Shown here piece after piece: positions 33,803-42,705 of a stretch of 64,000 nt of DNA. The notes under the pieces are model-generated. The model saw only the letters and a program-made list of their open reading frames with translations. It did not search any database and was not told the origin of the DNA. Position 1 is the first letter of the stretch. Each line of letters starts with the position of its first letter. The DNA comes from Ferruginibacter sp. (GTDB lineage: Bacteria; Bacteroidota; Bacteroidia; Chitinophagales; Chitinophagaceae): NCBI GenBank assembly GCA_014379905.1, contig JACMKX010000103.1:24883-88882 (forward strand), given 5' to 3'. A program made the translations under genes and the position numbers.

Positions 33803-34972
33803 CTAAACCAATATCGGGTGCCGCTTAAACTCCTTCTCCCTATCAAATAAAAACCGGTAAGTAGTCAGGTTCCTGCTGCGATGCACATCTCCCAAACTTG
33901 CGGCAACGTTGAGCATTTTTGGGTTGAAATCACCTATCCACTGCATTTCATAATCGGTATAAGGCACAGCATCAGATTGTACTACTTTAGCAGCTTCTGC
34001 AATAATATAGGCATCTACCCCTTTACCATGCCACTCGGGTACTACGCCAAAAACCAGCCCGTTAAATTTCCTATTGGTGTCAAATTTCTGTAACCATAAA
34101 AACTTCAATTTTTGCAGCAGACCAAATTTGCCGTGCAGGTGTTTAAACCACTGGTTCAGATCGGGCAGGTTAATAAAAATGGCAATGGGATCGTTTTTGT
34201 GATAAGCAAACCAAACGATGCGCTCGTCCATTACCGGTTTCATTGTTTTGAACATGATCAACACCTGGTCTTTGCTCAATTGTTTTAAACCTCCATGACC
34301 TGCCCAGGCTTTGTTATATACAACAGCAAAATCATTGGCATATTTTTCCAGTTCATTTTTTTTAATGGTGGCCGAAGAAAAATGCTTATCCTTTTCTATA
34401 GCATGGTGCCGTTCCCATATTTTAGCCGATAATGGTTCTTTCGATTTCATGGAAAAACAAACCTGGTCAAAAAATAATTGAAAGCCATAAGTTTCAAAGA
34501 GGCTTACATAATATGACGGGTTGTAATTCATGCAATAGAGCGGTTCCATAAAACCTTTTGTAACCAGGCCCCACCACCGGTCTCTTTCCCCAAAATTAAT
34601 GGGGCCGTCCATGGCTTCTATGCCATTTTCTTTCAGCCATTCCCGGGCAGTATCAAATAACAAATTTGCTGCCGGCTGGTCATTGATGCATTCAAAAAAT
34701 CCGCATCCACCTACCGGTACATCATCTCCTTTATTTTTATATTTTGAATTAGCGAAAGCAGCTATCCGGCCAATCAGTGCGCCTTTGCCATCTTTTAGTA
34801 ACCAGCGCTGTGCCTTACCAAAACGAAAAGCTTTGTTCTTTTTTTCGTCAAACACATCCTCTATATCTTTATTTAATGGCTGAATCCAGTTAGGATCGTT
34901 GCTGTATAAAATTACAGGTACCTGTAAAAAGGATTTACGGGTTTGCTGATCATTTACAGGAATTATTTGCAT
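33803..34972 (-). CDS. GNAT-fold N-acetyltransferase-like protein
   Basis: A 389-residue protein that I recognise as a Bacteroidota family annotated as GNAT-like. Its start is KSFLQVPVILYSNDPNWIQP, followed by ALIGRIAAFANSKYKN (an acetyl-CoA-binding-like strand-loop), WLKENGIEAMDGPINFGERD and a C-terminal second GNAT-like lobe (VFGVVPEWHGKGVDAYII). No substrate is known. A possible tandem GNAT arrangement is inferred from the two lobes. It is upstream of nothing on its strand; the DNA before it contains ATTATTAATTACTG repeat words. Confidence 0.7.
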   Translation of the reverse strand: MQIIPVNDQQTRKSFLQVPVILYSNDPNWIQPLNKDIEDVFDEKKNKAFRFGKAQRWLLKDGKGALIGRIAAFANSKYKNKGDDVPVGGCGFFECINDQPAANLLFDTAREWLKENGIEAMDGPINFGERDRWWGLVTKGFMEPLYCMNYNPSYYVSLFETYGFQLFFDQVCFSMKSKEPLSAKIWERHHAIEKDKHFSSATIKKNELEKYANDFAVVYNKAWAGHGGLKQLSKDQVLIMFKTMKPVMDERIVWFAYHKNDPIAIFINLPDLNQWFKHLHGKFGLLQKLKFLWLQKFDTNRKFNGLVFGVVPEWHGKGVDAYIIAEAAKVVQSDAVPYTDYEMQWIGDFNPKMLNVAASLGDVHRSRNLTTYRFLFDREKEFKRHPILV

Positions 34973-35002
34973 GCTCGATGATAAATTATTTCTAAAGTAA
35001 AT

Positions 35003-35114
35003 GATAATTATTAATTACTGATTATTAAATATTAGGGCAAAAAAGGTTTCGACAGGCATATCCTGGGTAGTTACTAAAAAATATCGATCCTTAATAAAAT
35101 AATCAATAATCATG
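35003..35114. repeat. GATAATTATTAATTACTG word repeat
   Basis: Left words at 35003-35035 and inverted words CTTAATAAAATAATCAATAA (35090-35109), with the stop codon of the sterol-desaturase gene lying in the right arm. Same family as 31191-31288. Confidence 0.55.
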
Positions 35115-35994
35115 ACTGCTCCTTTCTCAATTCATTCGCCGTTTTACTGCTGCCATCGTGGCTCCAGCCGGGCGGCATAAAAAGATACTTTAATTTATTA
35201 GAGAAAGATGTTTTTTTACGCAGGTCTTTTCCCATACTTCTCCATTCGTGCAGTACAAGATCTACGGGGTCATTGTCATTTTTAATGGGTTTGGTTAAAC
35301 CATATATCACCGGTTCTTCGTCCAGCTCTTTTTGAAAAGTTCCAAACATCCTGTCCCATATAATAAGGCACATACCCATGTTTTTGTCGAGGTAGCGGAT
35401 ATTGCTGGCATGGTGAACCCGGTGATGGGCGGGAGTTACAAATACTGCTTCAAACCAGGCAGGCATTTTTTTAATGTACTGTGTATGCACCAGTATGCCA
35501 TAGGTTTGAGTGAGCGAATACATAAAAACAATATCCAGCGGATGAAAACCCATTAACGCAATGGGAATAAAATAAACAAACCTGTACACGGGTTGAAAAA
35601 CAGACGAACGAAAACCAGTGGTGAGGTTAAATTCTTCGGAAGAATGGTGTGTTACATGAACGGCCCAAAATAGCCTGCAATAATGATCTATGCGATGTTC
35701 AAAATAAAAAGCAATATCTTCTAAAATAAACAACAGCAACCAATAGAGAAAAACATTTTCTATTGTAAAAAAACGTTGATTGTAGCACCACATTAAAATT
35801 GCTACATAAAATAATATTCTTAAAACAAGATCAATGCCTGCATTTAATAAAGTGAGGTAAATATTTTGCAGCGTACTTTTAAGGGAGTAAAATTTATGAT
35901 CTTTCCAGTTGCTCAATAAGATCTCTGCTCCTATAAGCATTACATATAGGGGAATGGAAAAAAGTATCATCAACGTTTCCCTCGAAGATCCCAT
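35110..35994 (-). CDS. Sterol desaturase / fatty acid hydroxylase family protein
   Basis: A 294-residue integral membrane di-iron protein. The eight-His pattern of the superfamily is visible: HRIDHYCRLFWAVHVTHHSS (about residues 112-132), HTQYIKK and AHHRVHHASN (about 195-206). Four or more membrane helices surround it (IPLYVMLIGAEILLSN, VLRILFYVAILMWCY). Members hydroxylate or desaturate lipids, carotenoids or sterols using O2. The substrate here cannot be told. It lies downstream of frr, separated by a terminator hairpin. Confidence 0.87.
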   Translation of the reverse strand: MGSSRETLMILFSIPLYVMLIGAEILLSNWKDHKFYSLKSTLQNIYLTLLNAGIDLVLRILFYVAILMWCYNQRFFTIENVFLYWLLLFILEDIAFYFEHRIDHYCRLFWAVHVTHHSSEEFNLTTGFRSSVFQPVYRFVYFIPIALMGFHPLDIVFMYSLTQTYGILVHTQYIKKMPAWFEAVFVTPAHHRVHHASNIRYLDKNMGMCLIIWDRMFGTFQKELDEEPVIYGLTKPIKNDNDPVDLVLHEWRSMGKDLRKKTSFSNKLKYLFMPPGWSHDGSSKTANELRKEQS

Positions 35995-36001
35995 AATCTA
36001 A

Positions 36002-36024
36002 AACTGCAGCTTTAGGCTGCAGTT
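36002..36024 (-). terminator. Terminator of frr
   Basis: AACTGCAGC (36002-36010) and GCTGCAGTT (36016-36024) form a perfect 9-bp stem, followed on the minus strand by TTAG. The T-run is weak. Confidence 0.55.
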
Positions 36025-36041
36025 ATTATTTGAATGATTTA

Positions 36042-36605
36042 TTATACAGCCATTATTTCTTTTTCTTTTGCGGCGAGGTGTTTTTCTACCAGCAAAATGT
36101 GCTTATCGGTTAAGGTTTGTACTTCCGCTTCGGCTTCTTTTGCGGCGTCTTCGCTTAATCCGTCTTTCTGCATCTTTTTGATATCTTCAATAGCATCCCT
36201 GCGGATATTGCGTACAGAAACTTTTCCATGTTCTCCTTCCACATTACATTTTTTTACCAGTTCTTTTCTTCTTTCTTCAGTTAATGGTGGTAAAAATAAG
36301 CGGATGGAGGTTCCATCATTTTGTGGGTTTATTCCGATGTTGGCAGCAATGATGGCTCTTTCAATGATAGCCAGCATATTTTTTTCCCATGGCTGAACCG
36401 AAATCGTTCTTGCATCAAGGGCAGTAATATTGGCTACCTGGGCAATGGGAGTGGGCGCTCCATAATAATCAGCGGTAATACCATCGAGCATAGTCGGGCT
36501 GGCTTTACCTGCACGGATCCTGGTAAGTTCAGCTTCCAGGTGAAGGATCGTTTTGGACATGGTCTCTTCTGCAGATTCCAGTATTATATTTAACTCTTCT
36601 TGCAT
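36042..36605 (-). CDS. frr: Ribosome recycling factor
   Basis: A 187-residue protein that, with EF-G, splits ribosomes after termination. The sequence is typical: AEETMSKTILHLEAELTRIR, GKASPTMLDGITADYYGAPT, PLTEERRKELVKKCNVEGE and the C-terminal helix of domain I. The ATG at 36605 (MQEELNII) is preferred to an upstream in-frame start that would run into the promoter box at 36626-36633. Confidence 0.95.
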   Translation of the reverse strand: MQEELNIILESAEETMSKTILHLEAELTRIRAGKASPTMLDGITADYYGAPTPIAQVANITALDARTISVQPWEKNMLAIIERAIIAANIGINPQNDGTSIRLFLPPLTEERRKELVKKCNVEGEHGKVSVRNIRRDAIEDIKKMQKDGLSEDAAKEAEAEVQTLTDKHILLVEKHLAAKEKEIMAV

Positions 36606-36625
36606 AATAATATAAATATTGGCTG

Positions 36626-36654
36626 CAAATCTATACAAATCTGCTGTTATACAA
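36626..36654 (-). promoter_or_regulatory. frr promoter
   Basis: Minus strand: TTG (36654-36652), 18 nt, TAGATTTG (36633-36626), ending 20 nt before the frr ATG. Confidence 0.6.
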
Positions 36655-36690
36655 TGGTATAACGGTTAAATTAAGAAAAGGGTATGAAAT

Positions 36691-37818
36691 TTATTCTACT
36701 TCCAGTGACTCCGGAACCATGCCAAGAACCTTGTGCCTCTTGATGATCTCTGTTTCAGCATGCTTAACGGGGCGGTGCGCCTGTTTGGTCCGGTTGCGGA
36801 GATAATACAACAAACTTGTAAGGCTCAGTGCTGCAAAAAGTAAAATGGCGACTACTGCCGTAGTGCCCATATTCCTGCAAAAATAAGCTACCGCAACAAA
36901 TGCTGCATTTACAGATACGCAGGTATAAGTTATTTGTTTGTGAGAAAACCCGAGGTCTAATAAAAAATGATGTACATGGTTCCTGTCGGGGCTAAACGGT
37001 GAACGACGGTCAAGTATGCGAAGGCCAAAAACGCGTAATGTATCAAATAATGGAACCATTAATATCGCAAATCCAATGGCCGGCGCTGCAGGAAAGTCAA
37101 TTGTTCCCGGCGTAATACCTGCCGAATTAATAAACTTGATAACAAGAATAGAGTTTACAAGCCCGAGTAATAAGGAACCGGTATCGCCCATAAATATTTT
37201 TGCAGGAGAAAAGTTATAGATCAAAAAGCTAAGAACACTGCCCGACATAGCAAACGCCATAACCGCATAAGTAAGCTGCCCGATATTATAGAAATAGATC
37301 CCGAATATAAACGTAGTTAATAAGCCTAAGCTGCCTGCAAGACCATCTACTCCGTCGATCAGGTTAAAGGAGTTGGTAATTACAATGATGGTGAAGAAAG
37401 AGAGGGTAATGCTGGCAAACTGGGGAATTTCATAAATACCCAAAAAACCGTGCATGTTGGTTATTTCCACCCCGGCAAACCGGATAAGGATACCTGCAGC
37501 AATTAATTGCCCTATAAACTTTTTACTGGCCGAAATAACCAGTATATCGTCTTTTAAACCGAGGAAGAAAATAACGACTGATGCTGCTACAAAGTATTGT
37601 AATTCAGTGGATAAGCCTAAAGGAGTTCCGACAAGGAAAGCCATGATAAAACCTGCAAATATACCCAGTCCGCCCAGTGTAGGTATCACAGTTTTATGAA
37701 CTTTTCGTTCATCTGGTTCATCAAAAAGCTTTTTATCTTTGGCGATCTGGATGATCACCGGAATAGCAAAAAACGTTATAATGAACGCAAGGGCGGCACT
37801 AAGTAAAATGTTATCCAT
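36691..37818 (-). CDS. wecA: MraY/WecA-family glycosyl-1-phosphate transferase
   Basis: A 375-residue polytopic enzyme that transfers a sugar-1-phosphate, typically GlcNAc-1-P, from a UDP-sugar to undecaprenyl phosphate, starting O-antigen or exopolysaccharide synthesis. It shows the family motifs FLGLKDDILVIS (metal-binding Asp pair), NSFNLIDGVDGLAG, FMGDTGSLLLG and the WecA-type RNHVHHFLLDLG. About eleven membrane helices are apparent. It could equally be a close relative such as TagO or WbpL, so the symbol is tentative. It has its own -7 box and no sugar-biosynthesis neighbours. Confidence 0.85.
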   Translation of the reverse strand: MDNILLSAALAFIITFFAIPVIIQIAKDKKLFDEPDERKVHKTVIPTLGGLGIFAGFIMAFLVGTPLGLSTELQYFVAASVVIFFLGLKDDILVISASKKFIGQLIAAGILIRFAGVEITNMHGFLGIYEIPQFASITLSFFTIIVITNSFNLIDGVDGLAGSLGLLTTFIFGIYFYNIGQLTYAVMAFAMSGSVLSFLIYNFSPAKIFMGDTGSLLLGLVNSILVIKFINSAGITPGTIDFPAAPAIGFAILMVPLFDTLRVFGLRILDRRSPFSPDRNHVHHFLLDLGFSHKQITYTCVSVNAAFVAVAYFCRNMGTTAVVAILLFAALSLTSLLYYLRNRTKQAHRPVKHAETEIIKRHKVLGMVPESLEVE

Positions 37819-37848
37819 GCAATAAGTTTAATTCAGGTACCGGAGTCA

Positions 37849-37856
37849 CAAATGTA
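37849..37856 (-). promoter_or_regulatory. Putative wecA promoter -7 box
   Basis: TACATTTG on the minus strand matches TAnnTTTG, 30 nt before the ATG. No clear -33 TTG. Confidence 0.45.
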
Positions 37857-38003
37857 TTGTAATATGTTTTGCAGAACGAATTTTTAGGGAAGTTTCTTAT
37901 CGTTTGTGTACAATTACATGAACATTTATCAATACCTGCATGTAAATAACGATAGATTTATGAACTTATTATTAACTCCTCTTAATTACCACTTTTTTTT
38001 CTT

Positions 38004-38034
38004 TTGTATCTCCTTGTATTTTAAAGTACGTTTG
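38004..38034 (+). promoter_or_regulatory. Promoter of the transketolase N-half gene
   Basis: TTG (38004-38006), 20 nt, TACGTTTG (38027-38034), ending 23 nt before the ATG. Confidence 0.65.
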
Positions 38035-38057
38035 CAACCTAAAAATTCATTAACATC

Positions 38058-38891
38058 ATGAGTAAACTCACAGATATAGCCTCACAGGTAAGACGGGATA
38101 TTGTAAGAATGGTTCACGGCGTGCAAAGCGGTCACCCGGGTGGTTCTTTGGGCTGTACCGAATATTTTACAGCACTTTATTTTGAAGTAATGAACCATAA
38201 TCCCAATTTTACAATGGATGGAAAAGGGGAAGACCTGTTCTTTTTAAGCAACGGGCACATCTCCCCGGTTTTTTACAGTACATTGGCACGCAGCGGGTAT
38301 TTTCCCGTTTCAGAACTGGCTACATTTCGTAAAATAAACAGCCGTTTACAGGGGCATCCCACCACACATGAGCACCTGCCGGGTATAAGGGTTGCCAGCG
38401 GATCGCTGGGACAGGGTATGAGTGTGGCAATAGGGGCTGCATTGAGTAAAAAACTGGACAAAGACAATAGCACGATTTTTTCGTTACACGGTGATGGAGA
38501 ACTGGATGAAGGCCAGAACTGGGAAGCCATTATGAGTGCCGCTCATTTAAAAATTGATAACCTTATTGCTACCATAGATTATAATGGCCAGCAGATTGAC
38601 GGCCCTACTAAAAAAGTAATGAACCTTGGCAACCTTCATGCTAAATTTGAAGCGTTTGGCTGGCAGGTAATGGAAATGAATGGAAATGATATGGATGCTG
38701 TAGTAACAGGCTTGCAGCAGGCAAAAACAATGCTTGGCAAAGAAAAACCTGTAGTAATATTAATGACCACAATAATGGGCCACGGTGTTGATTTTATGGC
38801 AGGCACCCATGAGTGGCATGGTATAGCACCAAATGATGAACAGCTGACCAAAGCACTGGAACAATTGCCGGAAACGCTGGGGGATTATTAA
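38058..38891 (+). CDS. Transketolase, N-terminal subunit (split enzyme)
   Basis: A 277-residue protein equal to the thiamine-diphosphate-binding half of transketolase. Visible are SGHPGGSLGCTEYFTALYF, FLSNGHISPVFYSTLARSGY, GHPTTHEHLPGIRVASGSLG and the TPP/Mg motif GDGELDEGQNWEAIM. Split transketolases with separate N and C genes are known in Bacteroidota and normally lie side by side. Here the gene is followed by a convergent permease gene and no C-half is in the window. It is near gnd, zwf and pgl (42.7-46.4 kb), the oxidative pentose-phosphate genes it would work with. Confidence 0.9.
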   Translation: MSKLTDIASQVRRDIVRMVHGVQSGHPGGSLGCTEYFTALYFEVMNHNPNFTMDGKGEDLFFLSNGHISPVFYSTLARSGYFPVSELATFRKINSRLQGHPTTHEHLPGIRVASGSLGQGMSVAIGAALSKKLDKDNSTIFSLHGDGELDEGQNWEAIMSAAHLKIDNLIATIDYNGQQIDGPTKKVMNLGNLHAKFEAFGWQVMEMNGNDMDAVVTGLQQAKTMLGKEKPVVILMTTIMGHGVDFMAGTHEWHGIAPNDEQLTKALEQLPETLGDY

Positions 38892-38925
38892 AGAGATGCC
38901 GGATACCGGGTGCTGTTATCGGCAG

Positions 38926-40146
38926 TTATTTCAACTCAATCGCCTGCCTGGAAGCTTTTATAGCCGGGGCCAATGATGCCAGCAGTGCAATGATTGCAGC
39001 CGATCCGCCCACCAGTAAAAAATCGGAGGCTACCAGTTTTACCGGGAAATAATCTATAAGAAAAGAACCGCCCTGTAATTTTATCAGCTTAAATTTTATC
39101 TGCAATAAACAAATAACAATTGCCAGTGTAATGCCGCAAAAGGCCCCAATACCACCCAGCAGTAAACCTTCGCTCAAAAATATTTTCTGAATAAAAGAGC
39201 GGGTGCCGCCCATACTCTGTAAAATGCTGATGTCTTTCTTCTTTTCCAATACCAGTATGGTGAGTGCGCTTACCATGGTAAAGGCCGCTATTATAAGGAT
39301 AAGGGTAAGTACTGCATAAATGGCCCATTTCTCCATGCGCATCGTATTGTACAGGTTCATGTTTTGCTGGTATCGGCTTTGAACGGTGACTGTGTTGCCG
39401 GTACCTTTTTGCAGGTCGGCCATCCTTGCGTCAATATCCTCGCCGTATTTCAATTTTATTTCTGCAGCAGAAAATTCATCGGGGGCCAATCCTGCCAGCT
39501 GTTTTATAAAATCAATATTAGTAATTGCATAGTTATTATCAAATTCCTGCTGAATGGTAAATACAGCAACCGCTTTTGCAAAACCTTCGCTGATAGAGGC
39601 TGTGGGGTCAGCGCTGGTGCTGTTCTTTTTGGGTAATACGAGGGTTACCTGTGTTGGGGCAAAGGCATCATTTACGGTAATATCAGCTGCATTTTGCAGG
39701 CCGTATCCTATTACTAAATGGGGGTCGTCGGAAGTGCCTGTATCGAATTTTCCGGTAGTTACTTTGCCGGGCAAGCCACTTACTTTGGCATAATTTTCAT
39801 CTACCCCTTTAAGGTTTACCACGGGTTGGTGCTCGCCATTTTGCAACAGGGCTTTTTCCTGTACCACCATGGAAACCGCCTGTACATAAGGCTGTTGTTT
39901 TATTTTATTTAACTGGTCAACGCTAAAAACAAATGTTTTGCCGGTAGCAGGCACCATTTTAAGATCGCTGTAAAAAGAAGAGTAAAGCGATTTTACGAGG
40001 TCTTCAAAACCATTGAACACACTTAACACCAATACCTGGCAGCAGGTGGCAAATGCAATTACAGCCGTGGTTACCCATGCAATGATATTAATGGCATTGG
40101 CAGATTTTTTGGCTTTAAAATATCTCCAGGCGAAGGATAGATGCAC
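38926..40146 (-). CDS. LolC/LolE-like ABC transporter permease (FtsX family)
   Basis: A 406-residue inner-membrane permease of the MacB/FtsX/Lol type: one helix near the N-terminus (about residues 20-42, INIIAWVTTAVIAFATCCQV), a large periplasmic domain (45-265) and three C-terminal helices (270-300, 320-350, 370-395). LolC/E-like proteins move lipoproteins from the inner membrane to the outer-membrane route, but the ATPase partner (LolD) is not here. The start is GTG (40144-40146), and the N-terminus matches what the family needs (HLSFAWRYFKAKKS). It is followed by short repeats and rbfA upstream of it on the same strand. Confidence 0.8.
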   Translation of the reverse strand: MHLSFAWRYFKAKKSANAINIIAWVTTAVIAFATCCQVLVLSVFNGFEDLVKSLYSSFYSDLKMVPATGKTFVFSVDQLNKIKQQPYVQAVSMVVQEKALLQNGEHQPVVNLKGVDENYAKVSGLPGKVTTGKFDTGTSDDPHLVIGYGLQNAADITVNDAFAPTQVTLVLPKKNSTSADPTASISEGFAKAVAVFTIQQEFDNNYAITNIDFIKQLAGLAPDEFSAAEIKLKYGEDIDARMADLQKGTGNTVTVQSRYQQNMNLYNTMRMEKWAIYAVLTLILIIAAFTMVSALTILVLEKKKDISILQSMGGTRSFIQKIFLSEGLLLGGIGAFCGITLAIVICLLQIKFKLIKLQGGSFLIDYFPVKLVASDFLLVGGSAAIIALLASLAPAIKASRQAIELK

Positions 40147-40149
40147 AGT

Positions 40150-40293
40150 TTTAGTTGATCAGTTGATTATTTATTAGCATTTAAGAACGGGAATTTATTA
40201 AGGATGTTGGGATTCGTAATTTGGAATTAGGTGATTAGTCCTCATTGCAGGCCTTCAGGCCTCCTAATTACCAATTCCTAATTAACTGATCAA
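40150..40293. repeat. AATTAGG / GATCAACT palindrome between lolE-like gene and rbfA
   Basis: AGTTGATCAGTTGATTA near 40152 is inverted at the other end as TAATTAACTGATCAACT (40277-40293). Inside, GGAATTAGGTGATTAG faces CTAATTACCAATTCC. The words match those at 21330-21456. Confidence 0.7.
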
Positions 40294-40677
40294 CTATTCT
40301 TCCTTCTTTCCCGCAATTCCTTCATCCTGTTGCTTTATCTCCTTAAACAGGTTCTCAATTTTGTCCACGTAATCAAGCGTGTCGTCGATATAATATTTTA
40401 ATTGAGGCATACTTCTCAACTGGTGCCTTACTCTTGAAGTAAGTTCTTTTTTTATTTCCCAGGCTTTTTCTTCAATAACTTTTAATGTATCTACAGGATC
40501 AGACACTTTAAAAAAACTCAGGTATACCCTGGCATCAAAAAGATCCGGTGTAATTTTTACCGAGGCAATAGATACCATACCCCCATTTATCATAGACAGG
40601 CCGAGTTTCTGGAAAATTTCATTTAGCTCTTTTTCCAGCACTGCTGCCACCTGTTTCTGTCTTTTGCCTTCTAACAT
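40294..40677 (-). CDS. rbfA: Ribosome-binding factor A
   Basis: A 127-residue KH-like protein that binds the 30S subunit during 16S rRNA 5'-end maturation and cold adaptation. Typical features are KRQKQVAAVLEKELNEIFQK at the N-terminus, SIASVKITPDLFDARVYLSF and the basic region TSRVRHQLRSMPQLKYYIDD. The acidic or charged tail is variable. Its stop codon abuts repeat words. It is divergent from the MsbA-type exporter. Confidence 0.93.
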   Translation of the reverse strand: MLEGKRQKQVAAVLEKELNEIFQKLGLSMINGGMVSIASVKITPDLFDARVYLSFFKVSDPVDTLKVIEEKAWEIKKELTSRVRHQLRSMPQLKYYIDDTLDYVDKIENLFKEIKQQDEGIAGKKEE

Positions 40678-40751
40678 ATGTTTGCACTTTTAATCCTTGT
40701 AAAATTACTTACTTTGTAGGTTTATCAGGCTTTATATTTTCCGAATTATAC

Positions 40752-42572
40752 ATGAAGAGTTTAAAAACGATTTTCCGTTATATTAAAAATTATCCCCGTC
40801 TTGTTGCGGCTTATTTCAGTTTCAATATACTTTCTGTCATTTTCAGCGTGGTTTCCCTCGGTTTGCTGGCTCCATTCCTCATGCTGATATTTAAAACGGG
40901 TGATATCTTCAAAACGGTTGGTTTAAAAGCGGATAACCCGCTCGATAGTTTTAAGATGTATATATCCAATATGGTAGAGCAGCCCGGTGGCGGTGTGCGG
41001 GCACTGATACTGATTTGCACCATCATTTTTGTGGCCATCATTCTTAAAAACTTTTTTGCATATCTCAGTATGTATTATCTCAATCCCATCCGCAACAGGA
41101 TATTAAATGATATGCGTACCGCGATGTATAATAAAATATTGCGCTTACCTATCGGTTTTTTCAGTGATCAGCGTAAAGGTGATATCATGAGCCGGTTTGC
41201 CAACGATCTCAATGACGTAGAAGCGTCTACCATCAGCGTGTTGGAAAGTCTTTTCAGGGAGCCAATCATGATTATTGGGTTCTTTACCTACCTGTTAATA
41301 CTGAGTCCGCAACTCACGTTATTCCTGGTGTTGTTTTTACCGGTTGCCGGTTTTATTTTAGGAAGGGTTGGACGTTCTTTAAAAAAGAAAAATCAACAGG
41401 TACTGCAACAGTTCTCCAATCTCTTTTCCACTATTGAGGAAACCTTAGGCGGGATAAGGGTAATTAAAGCCTTTAATGCAGAAAGAAAAGTACAGGCTGG
41501 CTTTGATGTTCAAACTGATAAGATATTTCACCTGAAAAATAAAGCCAACCGCCGCAGGGATTTGGCTTCACCCATGTCTGAAACATTAGGCGTAACAGCC
41601 GTGCTGTGTATTTTATTTTATGGAGGCCGCCTAATATTGGCTAATGATGCCAGCATTGGTTTAAAAGCCGAAGATTTTATAACTTATATCGCTTTCTTCT
41701 CCCAATTGATACAGCCTTTAAAAAATTTATCCACTGCTTCATTCAATATTCAAAAAGGTGCCGCCAGTATTGAACGTATAGAAACACTTATTCAAACCCC
41801 GGTAGAAATACAGGATACGCCCAACGCGAAAGTTTTACAATCATTTGAACATTCCATCGAATTAAAAAATGTAAGTTTTAATTATGATGATGTAGCCATT
41901 TTAAAAAATATCAATCTCGTTGTAACCAAGGGAAAAACGGTAGCCTTAGTGGGCAGCAGCGGCGCCGGCAAAAGTACATTGGCCGACCTGGTGCCGAGAT
42001 TTATTGATATAACATCCGGTGAGGTATTAATAGATGGTGTGAACATAAAAGATTATACCCTGCAATCCATCCGCAGCCAGATGGGTATAGTAACGCAGGA
42101 AGCCATTTTATTCAATGACAGCATAGCCAATAACATTGCATTGGGTGTAGAAAATGCAGCGCCTGAAGCGATTTTGCAGGCGGCAAAAATTGCCAATGCG
42201 CACCAGTTTATTGAGAGAAAAGAAGAAGGCTACCATACCAATGTGGGCGAAAGAGGCATGAAATTAAGCGGAGGTGAAAGGCAACGGTTGACCATTGCGA
42301 GGGCTGTATTAAAAAATCCACCCATATTAATACTGGACGAAGCCACTTCTTCCCTTGATACGGAAAGTGAGCGCCTGGTGCAGGATGCCATCAATAACCT
42401 GATGAGCAACCGTACTTCCCTCGTAATTGCCCACAGGCTTAGTACCATTCGCCATGCCAATGAAATAATTGTATTACAAAAAGGAGAAATAGTGGAGCGT
42501 GGCACCCATGATTCCCTCATTTCTCAAAATGGTTTTTATAAAAGATTGGTAGATATGCAGGAAGTAAAATAG
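40752..42572 (+). CDS. ABC exporter of the MsbA type
   Basis: A fused permease-ATPase of 606 residues, with six membrane helices (about 15-330) and a C-terminal ATPase. Walker A is VGSSGAGKSTLADLV, the signature is KLSGGERQRLTIARAVL, Walker B is ILILDEATSSLD and the switch is IAHRLSTI. In Bacteroidota this type is often the lipid A flippase MsbA. The closest alternative is a general lipid or drug exporter, like the one encoded at 10461-12263. It is divergent from rbfA and stands apart from gnd downstream, with a palindrome at 42618-42689 in between. Confidence 0.9.
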   Translation: MKSLKTIFRYIKNYPRLVAAYFSFNILSVIFSVVSLGLLAPFLMLIFKTGDIFKTVGLKADNPLDSFKMYISNMVEQPGGGVRALILICTIIFVAIILKNFFAYLSMYYLNPIRNRILNDMRTAMYNKILRLPIGFFSDQRKGDIMSRFANDLNDVEASTISVLESLFREPIMIIGFFTYLLILSPQLTLFLVLFLPVAGFILGRVGRSLKKKNQQVLQQFSNLFSTIEETLGGIRVIKAFNAERKVQAGFDVQTDKIFHLKNKANRRRDLASPMSETLGVTAVLCILFYGGRLILANDASIGLKAEDFITYIAFFSQLIQPLKNLSTASFNIQKGAASIERIETLIQTPVEIQDTPNAKVLQSFEHSIELKNVSFNYDDVAILKNINLVVTKGKTVALVGSSGAGKSTLADLVPRFIDITSGEVLIDGVNIKDYTLQSIRSQMGIVTQEAILFNDSIANNIALGVENAAPEAILQAAKIANAHQFIERKEEGYHTNVGERGMKLSGGERQRLTIARAVLKNPPILILDEATSSLDTESERLVQDAINNLMSNRTSLVIAHRLSTIRHANEIIVLQKGEIVERGTHDSLISQNGFYKRLVDMQEVK

Positions 42573-42617
42573 ACTATCCGATATTTGCATGGCAATAACT
42601 GTATATAGAACGATGAT

Positions 42618-42689
42618 AACGCAGATGATAATGATCAATTATGATCTTAAAGAATCATAACAGATCTGGCAATCATGATAATCTGCGTT
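42618..42689. repeat. AACGCAGAT palindrome upstream of gnd
   Basis: AACGCAGATGATAATGATCA...GATCT (42618-42647) is answered by AGATCTGGCAATCATGATAA TCTGCGTT (42662-42689) as an imperfect inverted copy. It shares the ACGCAGA word with 9540-9614. Confidence 0.65.
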
Positions 42690-42705
42690 TCAAAATACCT
42701 GCATA

